Below, one piece after another: positions 6,122-14,339 of a DNA stretch of 41,559 bases. The stretch comes from Dehalococcoidia bacterium (GTDB lineage Bacteria; Actinomycetota; Acidimicrobiia; Acidimicrobiales; MedAcidi-G1). The first letter of the stretch is position 1. Every line of letters starts with the position of its first letter. The DNA is taken from positions 1 to 41,559 of the forward strand of contig PABN01000033.1 of assembly GCA_002699555.1 (NCBI GenBank), written 5' to 3'. The notes beneath the pieces are model-generated. The model did no database searches and was not told the DNA's origin. It was given only the letters and a program-made list of their open reading frames with translations. Position numbers and translations under genes: made by a program.

Positions 6122-7214
6122 TATCGAACTCGTCCTTCCTTTTAGTCTTGGGATTATTACAGCAATTAATCCATGTGGTTTTGCGATGCTTCCCACTTGG
6201 CTCGGATATTTCATTGGTAAAGATACTGCTGACAACCAAGCACGACCAGAGCAAGTCATAAGAGGTTTATGGGTAAGTCTGACTCTTACAGCAACGTTCG
6301 TAGGAGTTTTTGGATTTCTTGGATTTGTAATTTCTCATCTAGTTAACGAAGAGACAATCGCACAAAAAACCCCTTGGATAACTGTCGCCTTAGGAATCCT
6401 TCTAATTCCATACGGGTTTTCTCTATTACTTAAAAAAAATCAAAAATTGTTTCCCTCTTTCAATAGAAGAGGCCCAAAATCAAATGAATTCTTCTCAGTA
6501 ATAGGTTTCGGTGTTTCCTACGCAATTGTTTCAGTTGGGTGTTCCGCCCCGCTCTTTTTACTCCAAATCTCCGGAAGTTTCAGCAGGGAAGGAATTATTG
6601 AAGGGATAATAATCTTTCTTACTTATGCACTCGGATTGGGTGCTGTTGTAACCATCACAACTTTGTCTTTAGCTATGGCTAGAGGTGGTATCGTTCGCAA
6701 TCTTAGAAAATTACTGCCGTATGTAGATCAAATAGGTGCTCTTGCGCTACTAACAGGTGGTGCATATTTGTTGATTTACGGAATTTACGAAATTAGAACT
6801 TTAAATTCTCCTGGATCAGGAAGTAATCCAATAGTTGAAAAAATTAACGAACTCCAATCACATTTGACTATTTGGGTCTCTGAAGTCGGAGGCTTAGAAA
6901 TAGGTTTAGCTTTATGGCTGATAATAATAACTTTCGTACTTTGGGGTTTAAACCCAGCATTTACTGGTACTGCAAAAAATTATCTTAGATTTTCACTTTT
7001 GGGAATTTGGCTCATCCTCGAAGGCGCCCTATATAAAGGAATGCTGTTTATAAGGCCAACAGTAAATGTGATTTCAAAATGGCCTGCAAGAATTAATAAT
7101 TGGTTCGAGAAACCTGAAAGATGGGCAGTTCCTTTTGAGGTATTCGTTTCAAGCATTTTTCTTTTAATTGTTTACTTAAGTTTGTCAGCTTTTCTTAAAG
7201 AGAAAAAGAGATGA
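6114..7214 (+). CDS. CcdA/DsbD-type transmembrane electron carrier
   Basis: Moves reducing equivalents from cytoplasmic thioredoxin across the membrane to the lipoprotein encoded just upstream. The two signature cysteines are present in NPCGFAMLP (C21) and SVGCSAPLF (C143), in the paired-helix pattern of the cytochrome c biogenesis (CcdA) family. Residues 1-225 hold the six-helix core. About 140 further residues add a linker and roughly three more hydrophobic helices (LALWLIIITFVLWGL, FSLLGIWLILEGAL, FEVFVSSIFLLIVYL), making it longer than a minimal CcdA. The extension has no motif I know. The stop overlaps the next gene by ATGA. Confidence 0.88.
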   Translation: MFDIELVLPFSLGIITAINPCGFAMLPTWLGYFIGKDTADNQARPEQVIRGLWVSLTLTATFVGVFGFLGFVISHLVNEETIAQKTPWITVALGILLIPYGFSLLLKKNQKLFPSFNRRGPKSNEFFSVIGFGVSYAIVSVGCSAPLFLLQISGSFSREGIIEGIIIFLTYALGLGAVVTITTLSLAMARGGIVRNLRKLLPYVDQIGALALLTGGAYLLIYGIYEIRTLNSPGSGSNPIVEKINELQSHLTIWVSEVGGLEIGLALWLIIITFVLWGLNPAFTGTAKNYLRFSLLGIWLILEGALYKGMLFIRPTVNVISKWPARINNWFEKPERWAVPFEVFVSSIFLLIVYLSLSAFLKEKKR

Positions 7215-7852
7215 CAGAGATCAAAAAAATTCAGAGTTTCACCGAACTGCTTTCAAGCCCTGAAATAACCGAAGAAATCGAAATTCGATCTTCTTTTGGT
7301 GTCTGCGCTCTACATGGAGGTGGCTTAGAAAGAGCAACAGAAGCTGTCGCTCGAGATGTAGCGGAAAACACTGATTCTTCTTACTATGCAGTCATCCAAC
7401 CTGAAGGATCGAGAATACATTTGTCTTCTAAATATTTTGATCCAAATCAGTCTTCAAAACTTGGTCAATTCTTAGACAGAATTGACACTGTTATCTCGAT
7501 TCACGGATATGGAAAAGAAGATGATTTTTGGGCTTTACTACTCGGAGGAAGCAACAGAAAATTGGCTTATCACCTAGCAGGTTCGCTAAGAGAGGTGCTC
7601 CCCGAAGAATATCGTGTGGTAGATCAAATAGATAGCATCCCGCCACCTCTTAGAGGTGTCCATCCTGACAATCCGGTTAATTTTCCAATTAACGGAGGAG
7701 TCCAAATTGAAATACCACCTGGTTTAAGATGGAACAGAGAGCATAATTTTTGGTCGGATGCAGACGGAACTCCACGTTCTGAAGATTTAAACAAACTTAT
7801 TGAAGGATTGGTCTCAGGAATTAATACTTGGAATGACGCAAAAAATTGTTGA
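7211..7852 (+). CDS. Poly-gamma-glutamate hydrolase family protein (YjqB-like)
   Basis: The order FGVCALHGGGLERATEAVARDVA, SYYAVIQPEGSRIHLSSKYFDPNQ, VISIHGYGKE and LLGGSNRKLAYHLAGSLRE matches the PF05908-type family (YjqB and phage poly-gamma-glutamate hydrolases), zinc peptidases with a carboxypeptidase-like fold; HGGG and SIHG carry putative metal and catalytic histidines. No signal peptide is visible, so the protein appears cytoplasmic, which is odd for a polymer-degrading enzyme. Translation is coupled to the CcdA-like gene by ATGA, yet no functional link with thiol chemistry is known to me. It ends 4 bases before the convergent pdxH. Confidence 0.78.
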   Translation: MTEIKKIQSFTELLSSPEITEEIEIRSSFGVCALHGGGLERATEAVARDVAENTDSSYYAVIQPEGSRIHLSSKYFDPNQSSKLGQFLDRIDTVISIHGYGKEDDFWALLLGGSNRKLAYHLAGSLREVLPEEYRVVDQIDSIPPPLRGVHPDNPVNFPINGGVQIEIPPGLRWNREHNFWSDADGTPRSEDLNKLIEGLVSGINTWNDAKNC

Positions 7853-7856
7853 AAAA

Positions 7857-8492
7857 TTATGGTGATAAGCGAGTAAAAATCCATCCATTAACAGTTAGCT
7901 CATAACCTATTCTGTCATGTAGCCGATTTTGTCTTCCCTGCCAAAATTCAATGAAGTTTGGCGAAACTTTATATCCTCCCCAATGGTGAGGTCTTGGAAC
8001 TTCACTACCTCGCCACTTTAATTCCTGCGTTTCAAATGCAGTATCTAATTCCTCTCGACTAGGAATTCTGCTGCTTTGATTGGAGACTAAAGACCCTATT
8101 TTGGTTTCATGTGGCCTCATTGCCCAATATTCATCTGATTCGCTTTCGGAGATCTTTTCAGCTATCCCTTCAATGGAAACCTGCCTACGTAATTCATTCC
8201 AACTGAAAGTCAGAGAAACTTTTTCATTATTTTTAATATCGTTAGCTTTCCTACTCTCATAATTAGTAAAGAAAACAAATCCATCTTCACGGACCTCTTT
8301 TAAAAGGACATTTCTTCCGCTCGGAGAACCATTTTTATCAACAGTGCTTAAAACCATTGCATTAGGTTCTAAGTAGCCGACCTCTTCTATCTCCGAATAC
8401 CAGATTTTAAATTGGTCAATTGGATCACTAACTAAATTATCTTCATATAGGCCACGACTTTCGTATTCTTTACGTACCCGTCTTAAATCCAT
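7857..8492 (-). CDS. pdxH: Pyridoxamine 5'-phosphate oxidase
   Basis: An FMN enzyme that oxidises PNP/PMP to pyridoxal 5'-phosphate. Landmarks are NAMVLSTVDKNGSPSGRNVLLKEV and GFVFFTNYESRKANDI (FMN and substrate contacts), EYWAMRPHETKIGSLVSNQSS, and the C-terminal signature FIEFWQGRQNRLHDR ending ARG-LEU-SER-PRO (RLSP), the usual PdxH terminus. The length of 211 residues is typical. It is transcribed alone, divergent from fluC with a gap of only about 50 bases. Confidence 0.95.
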   Translation of the reverse strand: MDLRRVRKEYESRGLYEDNLVSDPIDQFKIWYSEIEEVGYLEPNAMVLSTVDKNGSPSGRNVLLKEVREDGFVFFTNYESRKANDIKNNEKVSLTFSWNELRRQVSIEGIAEKISESESDEYWAMRPHETKIGSLVSNQSSRIPSREELDTAFETQELKWRGSEVPRPHHWGGYKVSPNFIEFWQGRQNRLHDRIGYELTVNGWIFTRLSP

Positions 8493-8544
8493 ATAAAAGG
8501 TCTAGTCAAAATAGTCAACTACTACAAATATCAGGATGTAATGT

Positions 8545-8913
8545 TTGCAAATGGGTAAATACGATTTTTTTAGAGTGGGGATTGGCGGATCTCTGGGAGC
8601 GGGTCTTCGCTGGTTGGTCATAGAAAATACGACAACCCAAATTTTTCCATGGCCCACACTGTTAATTAATCTTTTTGGTTGCGCCGCTCTCGGAATGCTT
8701 TTAGCGAGTAATAAAAACCGTAAGACTCTACTTACTTGGGGTACTGGCCTATGCGGAGGCTTAACCACTTTTTCAACATTCTCACTTGAAATAGCGATTC
8801 TATTTCGTGACAATGAAATTTTCATTCCCCTTTGTTATTTATTTATTTCAGTATTAGTCGGAATTCTTCTGTTTAAAAATTCCTTAAAAATATGTGAAAG
8901 TAAACGATGGTAG
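8545..8913 (+). CDS. crcB: Fluoride channel subunit FluC/CrcB (first copy)
   Basis: A four-helix membrane protein of the Fluc family that exports F- as a dual-topology dimer. Conserved features are the Arg in GAGLRWLV, the pore Asn in LLINLFGCA and the phenylalanine-box motif GGLTTFSTFS. Start is the TTG at 8545 (AGGA 8 bases upstream) or the ATG at 8551 two codons in; the ATG has no good ribosome site. It overlaps the second fluC gene by 7 bases. Confidence 0.9.
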   Translation: MQMGKYDFFRVGIGGSLGAGLRWLVIENTTTQIFPWPTLLINLFGCAALGMLLASNKNRKTLLTWGTGLCGGLTTFSTFSLEIAILFRDNEIFIPLCYLFISVLVGILLFKNSLKICESKRW

Positions 8914-9224
8914 TTATAGCTTTTTTTGCTTTAGCGGCTGTCGGAAGTGTCATCAGATGGAAAACGACAATATTTTTTGGTGCTCATAAGGGAACATTTA
9001 TAGTGAATGTCATCGGTTCATTTTGTCTCGGTCTTATGGTTGACTTAAGCGATACAGGGTTAACACTTATCGGAATTGGAGGTCTTGGTTCACTGACAAC
9101 CTTTTCTGCTTTTTGCGCCAACATAGATTCCTTATCCGAAGGCAACTATCGACCTGGTTTGGTCTATGCACTACTTACCGTCATTACAGGTGTACTAGCA
9201 GCCACAATTGGGCTGAATATTTAA
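8907..9224 (+). CDS. crcB: Fluoride channel subunit FluC/CrcB (second copy)
   Basis: A shorter Fluc paralogue of 105 residues with the same hallmarks: GSVIRWK, FIVNVIGSF and GSLTTFSAF, so the pore Asn and Phe residues are kept. Tandem, overlapping crcB pairs in Actinobacteria and Firmicutes are thought to make heterodimers in which each subunit has a fixed, opposite orientation. I see no fluoride-riboswitch consensus upstream of the pair. The stop lies 2 bases from that of the convergent serS. Confidence 0.9.
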   Translation: MVVIAFFALAAVGSVIRWKTTIFFGAHKGTFIVNVIGSFCLGLMVDLSDTGLTLIGIGGLGSLTTFSAFCANIDSLSEGNYRPGLVYALLTVITGVLAATIGLNI

Positions 9225-9226
9225 TA

Positions 9227-10507
9227 TCAATTAATACTTTTTACACCTTGCATGTAAGGCAAGAGAGGGTCAGGGATTCGAATACTGCCATCCTCTTGCC
9301 TGTATGTTTCTACAATTGCAGCCCACACACGCGGCACCGCTAAACCTGAACCATTGAGAGTATGTACAACCGACGTTCCTTTTTCTGCTTCTGAACGATA
9401 TCTAACGTTTGCTCTGCGCGCTTGGTAATCACTAAACCAAGAAACCGATGAAACTTCAAGCCACTGCTCTGCACCAGGAGCATAAACCTCAATATCAAAA
9501 GTTCGTGCTGAAGAATTTCCTAAATCTCCTGAACATAAATCGAGGATCCGATAACTTAAACCCAAATCAGCAATTGCTGACTCAGCTCTAGAGAGTATGT
9601 CCTCATGAACCTCTTGGGCTTGTTCTGGAGTTGCGTAAGCAAGAAGTTCAACTTTGTCAAACTCATGGACTCTCAAAAGACCTCGTGTGTCTCTTCCAGC
9701 TGAACCTGCCTCACGTCTAAAGCAAGAAGTGTGAGACATTAACTTCATTGGTAATTCGCTTTCGCTAATAATCTCATCACGAGCATATGACGTGAGCGGA
9801 ACTTCAGCTGTAGGTATTGCCCAAAGATCGTCCCGCTCAAGATGATATGCGTCATCTGCAAACTTTGGGAGATGACCTGTTGACACCATTGTTTCTGTCA
9901 AAACAAGAGTAGGGGGTCTTATCTCACGGTAAGCATCAGCATTTCGATCTAGCCCATACTGAATCAATGCTCGACATAAAGTAGCCCCCAGACCCGTATA
10001 CATGGCAAACATAGCTCCAGAAAGTTTTGTTGCTCTTTCAACATCAAGAATGCCTAAAGTTTCCCCAATTTCCCAATGAGGCACACGTTGATAATTCTCC
10101 CATGCGCTCTCATCTTTACCTTCGACTTTTATGACTACATTGTCATCAGAGCTTTCACCATTAGGACATTGTTCAGCAGGAATATTAGGAACTCTTAATA
10201 GCAACTCTCGTATCTCATTAGACAACTGGTCGCATTCTTCACTAAGCGCTTCTTCCTTTTCTCTCATTTCACGACTCGACTCTTGAAGAGGGCCGGCCTC
10301 ATCTGTTTTTCCAGATTTATGAAGGTCGCCTACTTGTCTTGAAATTTCTTTAATTTCATTACGCAATTGATCTCTTTTTTCAGCAGTTGATCTTTGTTTT
10401 TCATCTAATTCAATTATCAGATCTAAAGAATCAGTATCTTCTCTACGTCTAGAAATCGCTTCTTTAACTGATGCGAAATCATTGCGCAATAAACGGATAT
10501 CAATCAT
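9227..10507 (-). CDS. serS: Serine--tRNA ligase
   Basis: A class II aminoacyl-tRNA synthetase charging tRNA-Ser (and tRNA-Sec where present). The N-terminal MIDIRLLRNDF leads into the long antiparallel coiled coil (about residues 30-110, rich in Glu/Lys/Arg) that grips the tRNA variable arm. The catalytic core shows motif 2 HTSCFRREAGSAGRDTRGLL, the EVSSVSWFSDYQARR segment and motif 3 HTLNGSGLAVPRVWAAI. The length of 426 residues is normal. It starts 9 bases after ctaG and probably rides on the oxidase operon transcript. Confidence 0.97.
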   Translation of the reverse strand: MIDIRLLRNDFASVKEAISRRREDTDSLDLIIELDEKQRSTAEKRDQLRNEIKEISRQVGDLHKSGKTDEAGPLQESSREMREKEEALSEECDQLSNEIRELLLRVPNIPAEQCPNGESSDDNVVIKVEGKDESAWENYQRVPHWEIGETLGILDVERATKLSGAMFAMYTGLGATLCRALIQYGLDRNADAYREIRPPTLVLTETMVSTGHLPKFADDAYHLERDDLWAIPTAEVPLTSYARDEIISESELPMKLMSHTSCFRREAGSAGRDTRGLLRVHEFDKVELLAYATPEQAQEVHEDILSRAESAIADLGLSYRILDLCSGDLGNSSARTFDIEVYAPGAEQWLEVSSVSWFSDYQARRANVRYRSEAEKGTSVVHTLNGSGLAVPRVWAAIVETYRQEDGSIRIPDPLLPYMQGVKSIN

Positions 10508-10516
10508 TTAATTAAC

Positions 10517-11395
10517 TTAGTCTCTAAGCGAGTTGGCATTAACCAATTTTTCATCTTTATTAGTTTCTTTGAGAGATGCCGGTCTGAGAGTCTGGTTTTC
10601 TCTGTGAACCCCAGCAATTTTGAAGAATTTAAAAATGATGATTCCCCAAAGATAAAAACCTCCAACAAGTTTCATAATGAATCCAGCTGCTTGTTGGTCT
10701 GATTGGACACTAATTCCCCACATTTGATACCCATCATCGTAATGACTGTAAACAGTGCCTTCGGCAAAAGTCAACCAAGCAGCAGGAACCGTTGGGATAA
10801 TTGACATCAAAAATAAATACAACATTTGCGCTAAAGGAGACAAACGAAGTTCAGGTAAAGGTGAAACTACTGGAATCCACATAAAAATAGCCGAAATAAA
10901 TAGCAGAAGATGCACCAAGTAATGGAATATCCCTGAATCTGCTGAAGCTTGAACAATTCCACCCCAATGAGTTAATGCAACTAGAGCATTAAAAACTGCC
11001 CCAGCTAACACTGGATGAGACACTCTTCTGAGAATCCTAGAACTTCTTCCTGAATCTAGAACAACTAACTCAGCTAACCATCGAGGAGTAGATAGTAAAA
11101 ACAGAGGGGGAACTATAAAAGTTATTACAAGATGTTGAAACATATGAACGGAATAAAGATGGTCTTCAGCTACATCGTGCACTGGCCAGTCAGCCGACAG
11201 AAAAAGAAGTAAGACTGCTGTAAAAAAAGTTGTCTTTTGAAAGCTAGTGACTATTGGTTTATCTGAAGCAACAACCTTAGGGCCAATCCCTTTTACTGCC
11301 CATATTCCGAGAACCAAAATCGCCACCACTAATACCCAAACTTCTGGGTGAGGTTCCCATGCCCAAGGATTAATTGCTGCGACGACTAAAGCCAT
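10517..11395 (-). CDS. ctaG: Cytochrome c oxidase assembly factor CtaG
   Basis: A polytopic membrane protein of the caa3_CtaG family, needed for assembly of caa3-type oxidase. The hallmark is LFLSADWPVHDVAEDHLYSVHMFQHLVITFIVPPLFLL, followed by HWGGIVQASADSGIFHYLVHLLLF and a loop with conserved Tyr/His residues (YSHYDDGYQMWG). Several histidines near membrane faces suit a copper-handling role, though that is family-level inference. The last gene of the oxidase set, followed closely by serS. Confidence 0.92.
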   Translation of the reverse strand: MALVVAAINPWAWEPHPEVWVLVVAILVLGIWAVKGIGPKVVASDKPIVTSFQKTTFFTAVLLLFLSADWPVHDVAEDHLYSVHMFQHLVITFIVPPLFLLSTPRWLAELVVLDSGRSSRILRRVSHPVLAGAVFNALVALTHWGGIVQASADSGIFHYLVHLLLFISAIFMWIPVVSPLPELRLSPLAQMLYLFLMSIIPTVPAAWLTFAEGTVYSHYDDGYQMWGISVQSDQQAAGFIMKLVGGFYLWGIIIFKFFKIAGVHRENQTLRPASLKETNKDEKLVNANSLRD

Positions 11396-11444
11396 CTTTA
11401 TGAGTCCTTAGTTAAATTGTCTGGGATGCCTAGAAAAATGGCAA

Positions 11445-11786
11445 TCAACCTTTATGCCAAAATTCAAAAACTGTAAGAAAAATGGCATACACAATACTTG
11501 CCAAAACCAATCCCGATACAAAAAACTTCATAAATAGCGAATTGTCAAAACGTAAGTGCATAAACCAAGCGGCTACATAAAAAAATTTTACGACCATCAT
11601 TATCATCAATAAAGGAATGAGTATCTCGCCAGGCATACTTTCTAACCAATATGTGCCTACTTCTAAAGCTGTAAGAATGGCAAGAACTCCAGCAATCTGA
11701 AAATATTTTTTATCAGAAGGGTGTTCATGCCCATGCTCTTCATCGTTCTTTTCAAATTCAGTTGTATGTTCAGTTTCCGTACTCAT
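11445..11786 (-). CDS. Cytochrome c oxidase subunit IV (prokaryotic type)
   Basis: A small membrane subunit with a His/Glu-rich N-terminus (EKNDEEHGHEHPSDKKYF) and three helices in the COX4_pro pattern: FQIAGVLAILTALEVGTYWL, ILIPLLMIMMVVKFFYVAAWFMHLRFD and FFVSGLVLASIVYAIFLTVFEFW. The KFFYVAAWFMHL segment is characteristic. It does not bind the redox centres; it stabilises the complex. It directly follows ctaE. Confidence 0.9.
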   Translation of the reverse strand: MSTETEHTTEFEKNDEEHGHEHPSDKKYFQIAGVLAILTALEVGTYWLESMPGEILIPLLMIMMVVKFFYVAAWFMHLRFDNSLFMKFFVSGLVLASIVYAIFLTVFEFWHKG

Positions 11787-11801
11787 TTTTTATCCTCTAT
11801 T

Positions 11802-12398
11802 TCAACTTGTAGGTGATGGAACCAAATAGATAACGGTGAAAATAAAAATCCAAACAATATCTACAAAATGCCAATAGAGACCTATTAGTTCGACCGTTTC
11901 CGCACGTTCTTTATGTAAATTACCGCGAGCTGAAGATATGTAAAGTGACATAAGAAAAACCACTCCAAGACTTACGTGAACTCCATGAAAACCTGTAAGA
12001 GTAAAAAAGGCAGAAGAAAAAGGACTAGTTGAGTATCCGAGCCCTTCACGTAGAAATGTCGTGAACTCATAAACTTGGCCTCCAACGAACACGGCACCAA
12101 GAAGAGCAGTTGTTAGAAGCCAAAGTCTATTATTTCTTTCATCTCCACGTTGCAGTGCTGAAAGAGCGAGAACCATTGTTAATGAACTCATCAAAAGTAC
12201 AAATGAGCTCACCGAGGTAAAAGGAATGTCAAAGATATCTCCGGGGGCTGGACCATCAGCAAAACGTCCCCTGTAAATCAAATAGGTAGATATCAAAGCT
12301 CCGAAAAGAAGGCACTCAGAACCGAGAAATACCCACATACCTAATTTATTATGAGAGAGTCCTGTCGAAGTCTCCTCTGAATGGGTTTGATTAGTCAC
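11802..12398 (-). CDS. ctaE: Cytochrome c oxidase subunit III
   Basis: Five-helix prokaryotic subunit III: KLGMWVFLGSECLLFGALISTYLIYRGR holds the conserved Glu of the first helix, and the rest includes FFTLTGFHGVHVSLGVVF and GLYWHFVDIVWIFIFTVIYL, both classic. Translation begins at GTG immediately after the ctaD stop (TAAGTG) with AGGAGGA upstream. It is the catalytic oxidase's own subunit III, to be distinguished from the divergent copy at 16339. Confidence 0.95.
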   Translation of the reverse strand: MTNQTHSEETSTGLSHNKLGMWVFLGSECLLFGALISTYLIYRGRFADGPAPGDIFDIPFTSVSSFVLLMSSLTMVLALSALQRGDERNNRLWLLTTALLGAVFVGGQVYEFTTFLREGLGYSTSPFSSAFFTLTGFHGVHVSLGVVFLMSLYISSARGNLHKERAETVELIGLYWHFVDIVWIFIFTVIYLVPSPTS

Positions 12399-14339
12399 TT
12401 ACGCGTCCTCCTTTTGAGGTTCATGGTGATCTACATCAGGATCATCGACTGGTTCGAAAACCCATGCGTAAAGACCCATTAACGCAAGCGCTCCTCCGAA
12501 TACACAGAGCCACAAACTGTAAATAAGACCTAAGCCAATAAATGGTAAGCCAATGGCAAAAACTAGAGGCCAATAAGAAGGAGATGGAAGATGAACGCCT
12601 TCAGCTGTCCCATCTTGGCAGACCTCTTCGGCTGTAGCGACTCTTACAACTTTTCCATCTTCATCAGATCCATACTTACGATGCCAGAACTCATCCAAAC
12701 TTTCAACTATTGGAATTTCATCGAAGTTATGAGCCGGAGTTGGATTAGGGGTAATCCATTCAAGACTTCTAGCGTCCCACGGATCAGGTTCTGTAGGTGG
12801 AAGCCCCCTTGCGTTCCTTGCTGATATGACCACATTAATTAAAAATATCAATACACTCAGCGCAATCATAAAAGAACCAATTGTGACTACTAAATTCCAA
12901 GTTTCGAATCCGAAACCAGGACTATATGTATCAATTCTTCTCGACATTCCCTGTAGGCCAAGAATATGCATAGGCCCAAAAGTCAGATTGAATCCCACCA
13001 ACATCACCCAGAAATTAAGTTTTCCCATTTTTTCACTGAGTTTATGTCCAAATACTTTCGGCCACCAAAAATAGAAACCTGAGAAAAGTCCAAAAATTAT
13101 CCCTCCGAAAATCACATAATGAAAATGTGCAACTATGTAATAAGTATCTGTCTGTTGTGTATCTGCAGGCGCAACTGAATGCGTAACACCTGATAGCCCG
13201 CCTATCGTAAACATCGAAACCACGCCAATAGCAAAAAGCATTGCCGCACTGAACTTGATACGGCCACCCCACATAGTTGCCATCCAGTTAAGAATTTTTA
13301 CTCCAGTTGGAACAGCAATAAACATTGTAGATAAGGAAAACGCTGCAACTGAAACAGGACCTATACCTGATACAAACATATGGTGAGCCCAAACGCCCCA
13401 ACCCATAAAACCAATTGCAATTCCAGAAAACACCATGAATGGATAACCAAAAATAGGTTTTCTCGAAAATGTTGGAATAACTTCAGAAATAATTCCAAAC
13501 GCAGGAAGTACCAAAATATAAACTTCTGGATGGCCGAAAATCCAAAATAGGTGCTGCCACAATAAAGGATCTCCACCTAATTCTGGAGTAAAAAAAGTAG
13601 CTCCGTACAATCGACTGAATGTAAGCAAGAAAAGAGCCACTGCAATTACTGGCATCGCGAAGACTAAGAGCAACTGTACAACTAACATCATCCAGGTAAA
13701 GACAGGCATTTTGAAAAGAGTCATACCGGGAGCGCGCATATTAAAAATCGTCACCGTTAGATTAATTCCTGAAACTAATGATGCTATCCCTGTTATCTGC
13801 AGTCCAATAGCATAAAAGTCCATTCCATGGCTCGGTGAAAAGACAATTCCTGTATTAGGTGCATAAGCAAACCAACCTCCATCAGGAGCTCCTCCAAAAA
13901 GCCATGAAAGATTTATAAATATCCCACCTGCCAAGAAAACCCAAAATGACATCGCGTTTAGGCGAGGAAAAGCCACATCTCTTGCACCTATCTGTAATGG
14001 AATCAGATAATTTGCAAACGCTGCGGCTAAAGGCATGGCCGCTAAAAAAATCATTGTTACGCCATGCATCGTGTAAACCTGATTGTAAGTATCTGCACCT
14101 AAGACAGTTCCATTAGGAGTGGCTAGCTGCAACCTTATTAGTAGAGCTTCTATTCCACCAATTACAAAAAAGAAAAGAGCGGCAGCTCCGTAGAGAATAC
14201 CGATTTTTTTATGATCAACTGTTGTTACCCAGTCTCTCCATCCTCCTCCGCCTTTAGGTCTTGTGTATACCCCTAAAGGTCGATGTGACTTTTCGCCATT
14301 AGAAGTTGTCATTGAAGACGGTTCCATCGTTTGAGTCAT
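12399..14339 (-). CDS. ctaD: Cytochrome c oxidase subunit I, caa3/aa3 type (catalytic)
   Basis: The haem-copper catalytic subunit. All ligands are present: H92 (YTMHGVTMIF, low-spin haem), H270 with crosslink Tyr Y274 and E272 (IFGHPEVYI, CuB and D-channel), H319/H320 (WAHHMF, CuB), and H405/H407 (AHFHYV, both haems). The PEVYI form marks a type A oxidase. The C-terminus adds a DPWDARSLEWITP segment and two more helices after residue 580, as in many actinobacterial CtaD. The length of 646 residues is on the long side because of this. The start overlaps the ctaC stop by one base (TAATG). Confidence 0.97.
   Translation of the reverse strand: MTQTMEPSSMTTSNGEKSHRPLGVYTRPKGGGGWRDWVTTVDHKKIGILYGAAALFFFVIGGIEALLIRLQLATPNGTVLGADTYNQVYTMHGVTMIFLAAMPLAAAFANYLIPLQIGARDVAFPRLNAMSFWVFLAGGIFINLSWLFGGAPDGGWFAYAPNTGIVFSPSHGMDFYAIGLQITGIASLVSGINLTVTIFNMRAPGMTLFKMPVFTWMMLVVQLLLVFAMPVIAVALFLLTFSRLYGATFFTPELGGDPLLWQHLFWIFGHPEVYILVLPAFGIISEVIPTFSRKPIFGYPFMVFSGIAIGFMGWGVWAHHMFVSGIGPVSVAAFSLSTMFIAVPTGVKILNWMATMWGGRIKFSAAMLFAIGVVSMFTIGGLSGVTHSVAPADTQQTDTYYIVAHFHYVIFGGIIFGLFSGFYFWWPKVFGHKLSEKMGKLNFWVMLVGFNLTFGPMHILGLQGMSRRIDTYSPGFGFETWNLVVTIGSFMIALSVLIFLINVVISARNARGLPPTEPDPWDARSLEWITPNPTPAHNFDEIPIVESLDEFWHRKYGSDEDGKVVRVATAEEVCQDGTAEGVHLPSPSYWPLVFAIGLPFIGLGLIYSLWLCVFGGALALMGLYAWVFEPVDDPDVDHHEPQKEDA

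Noticed and set aside
8493-8544. Fluoride riboswitch before fluC
   Set aside because: The gap is about 50 bases and lacks the conserved pseudoknot sequence pattern.
12591-13576. Several short ORFs on both strands inside ctaD
   Set aside because: They are shadow frames of ctaD, whose full set of oxidase motifs is intact.
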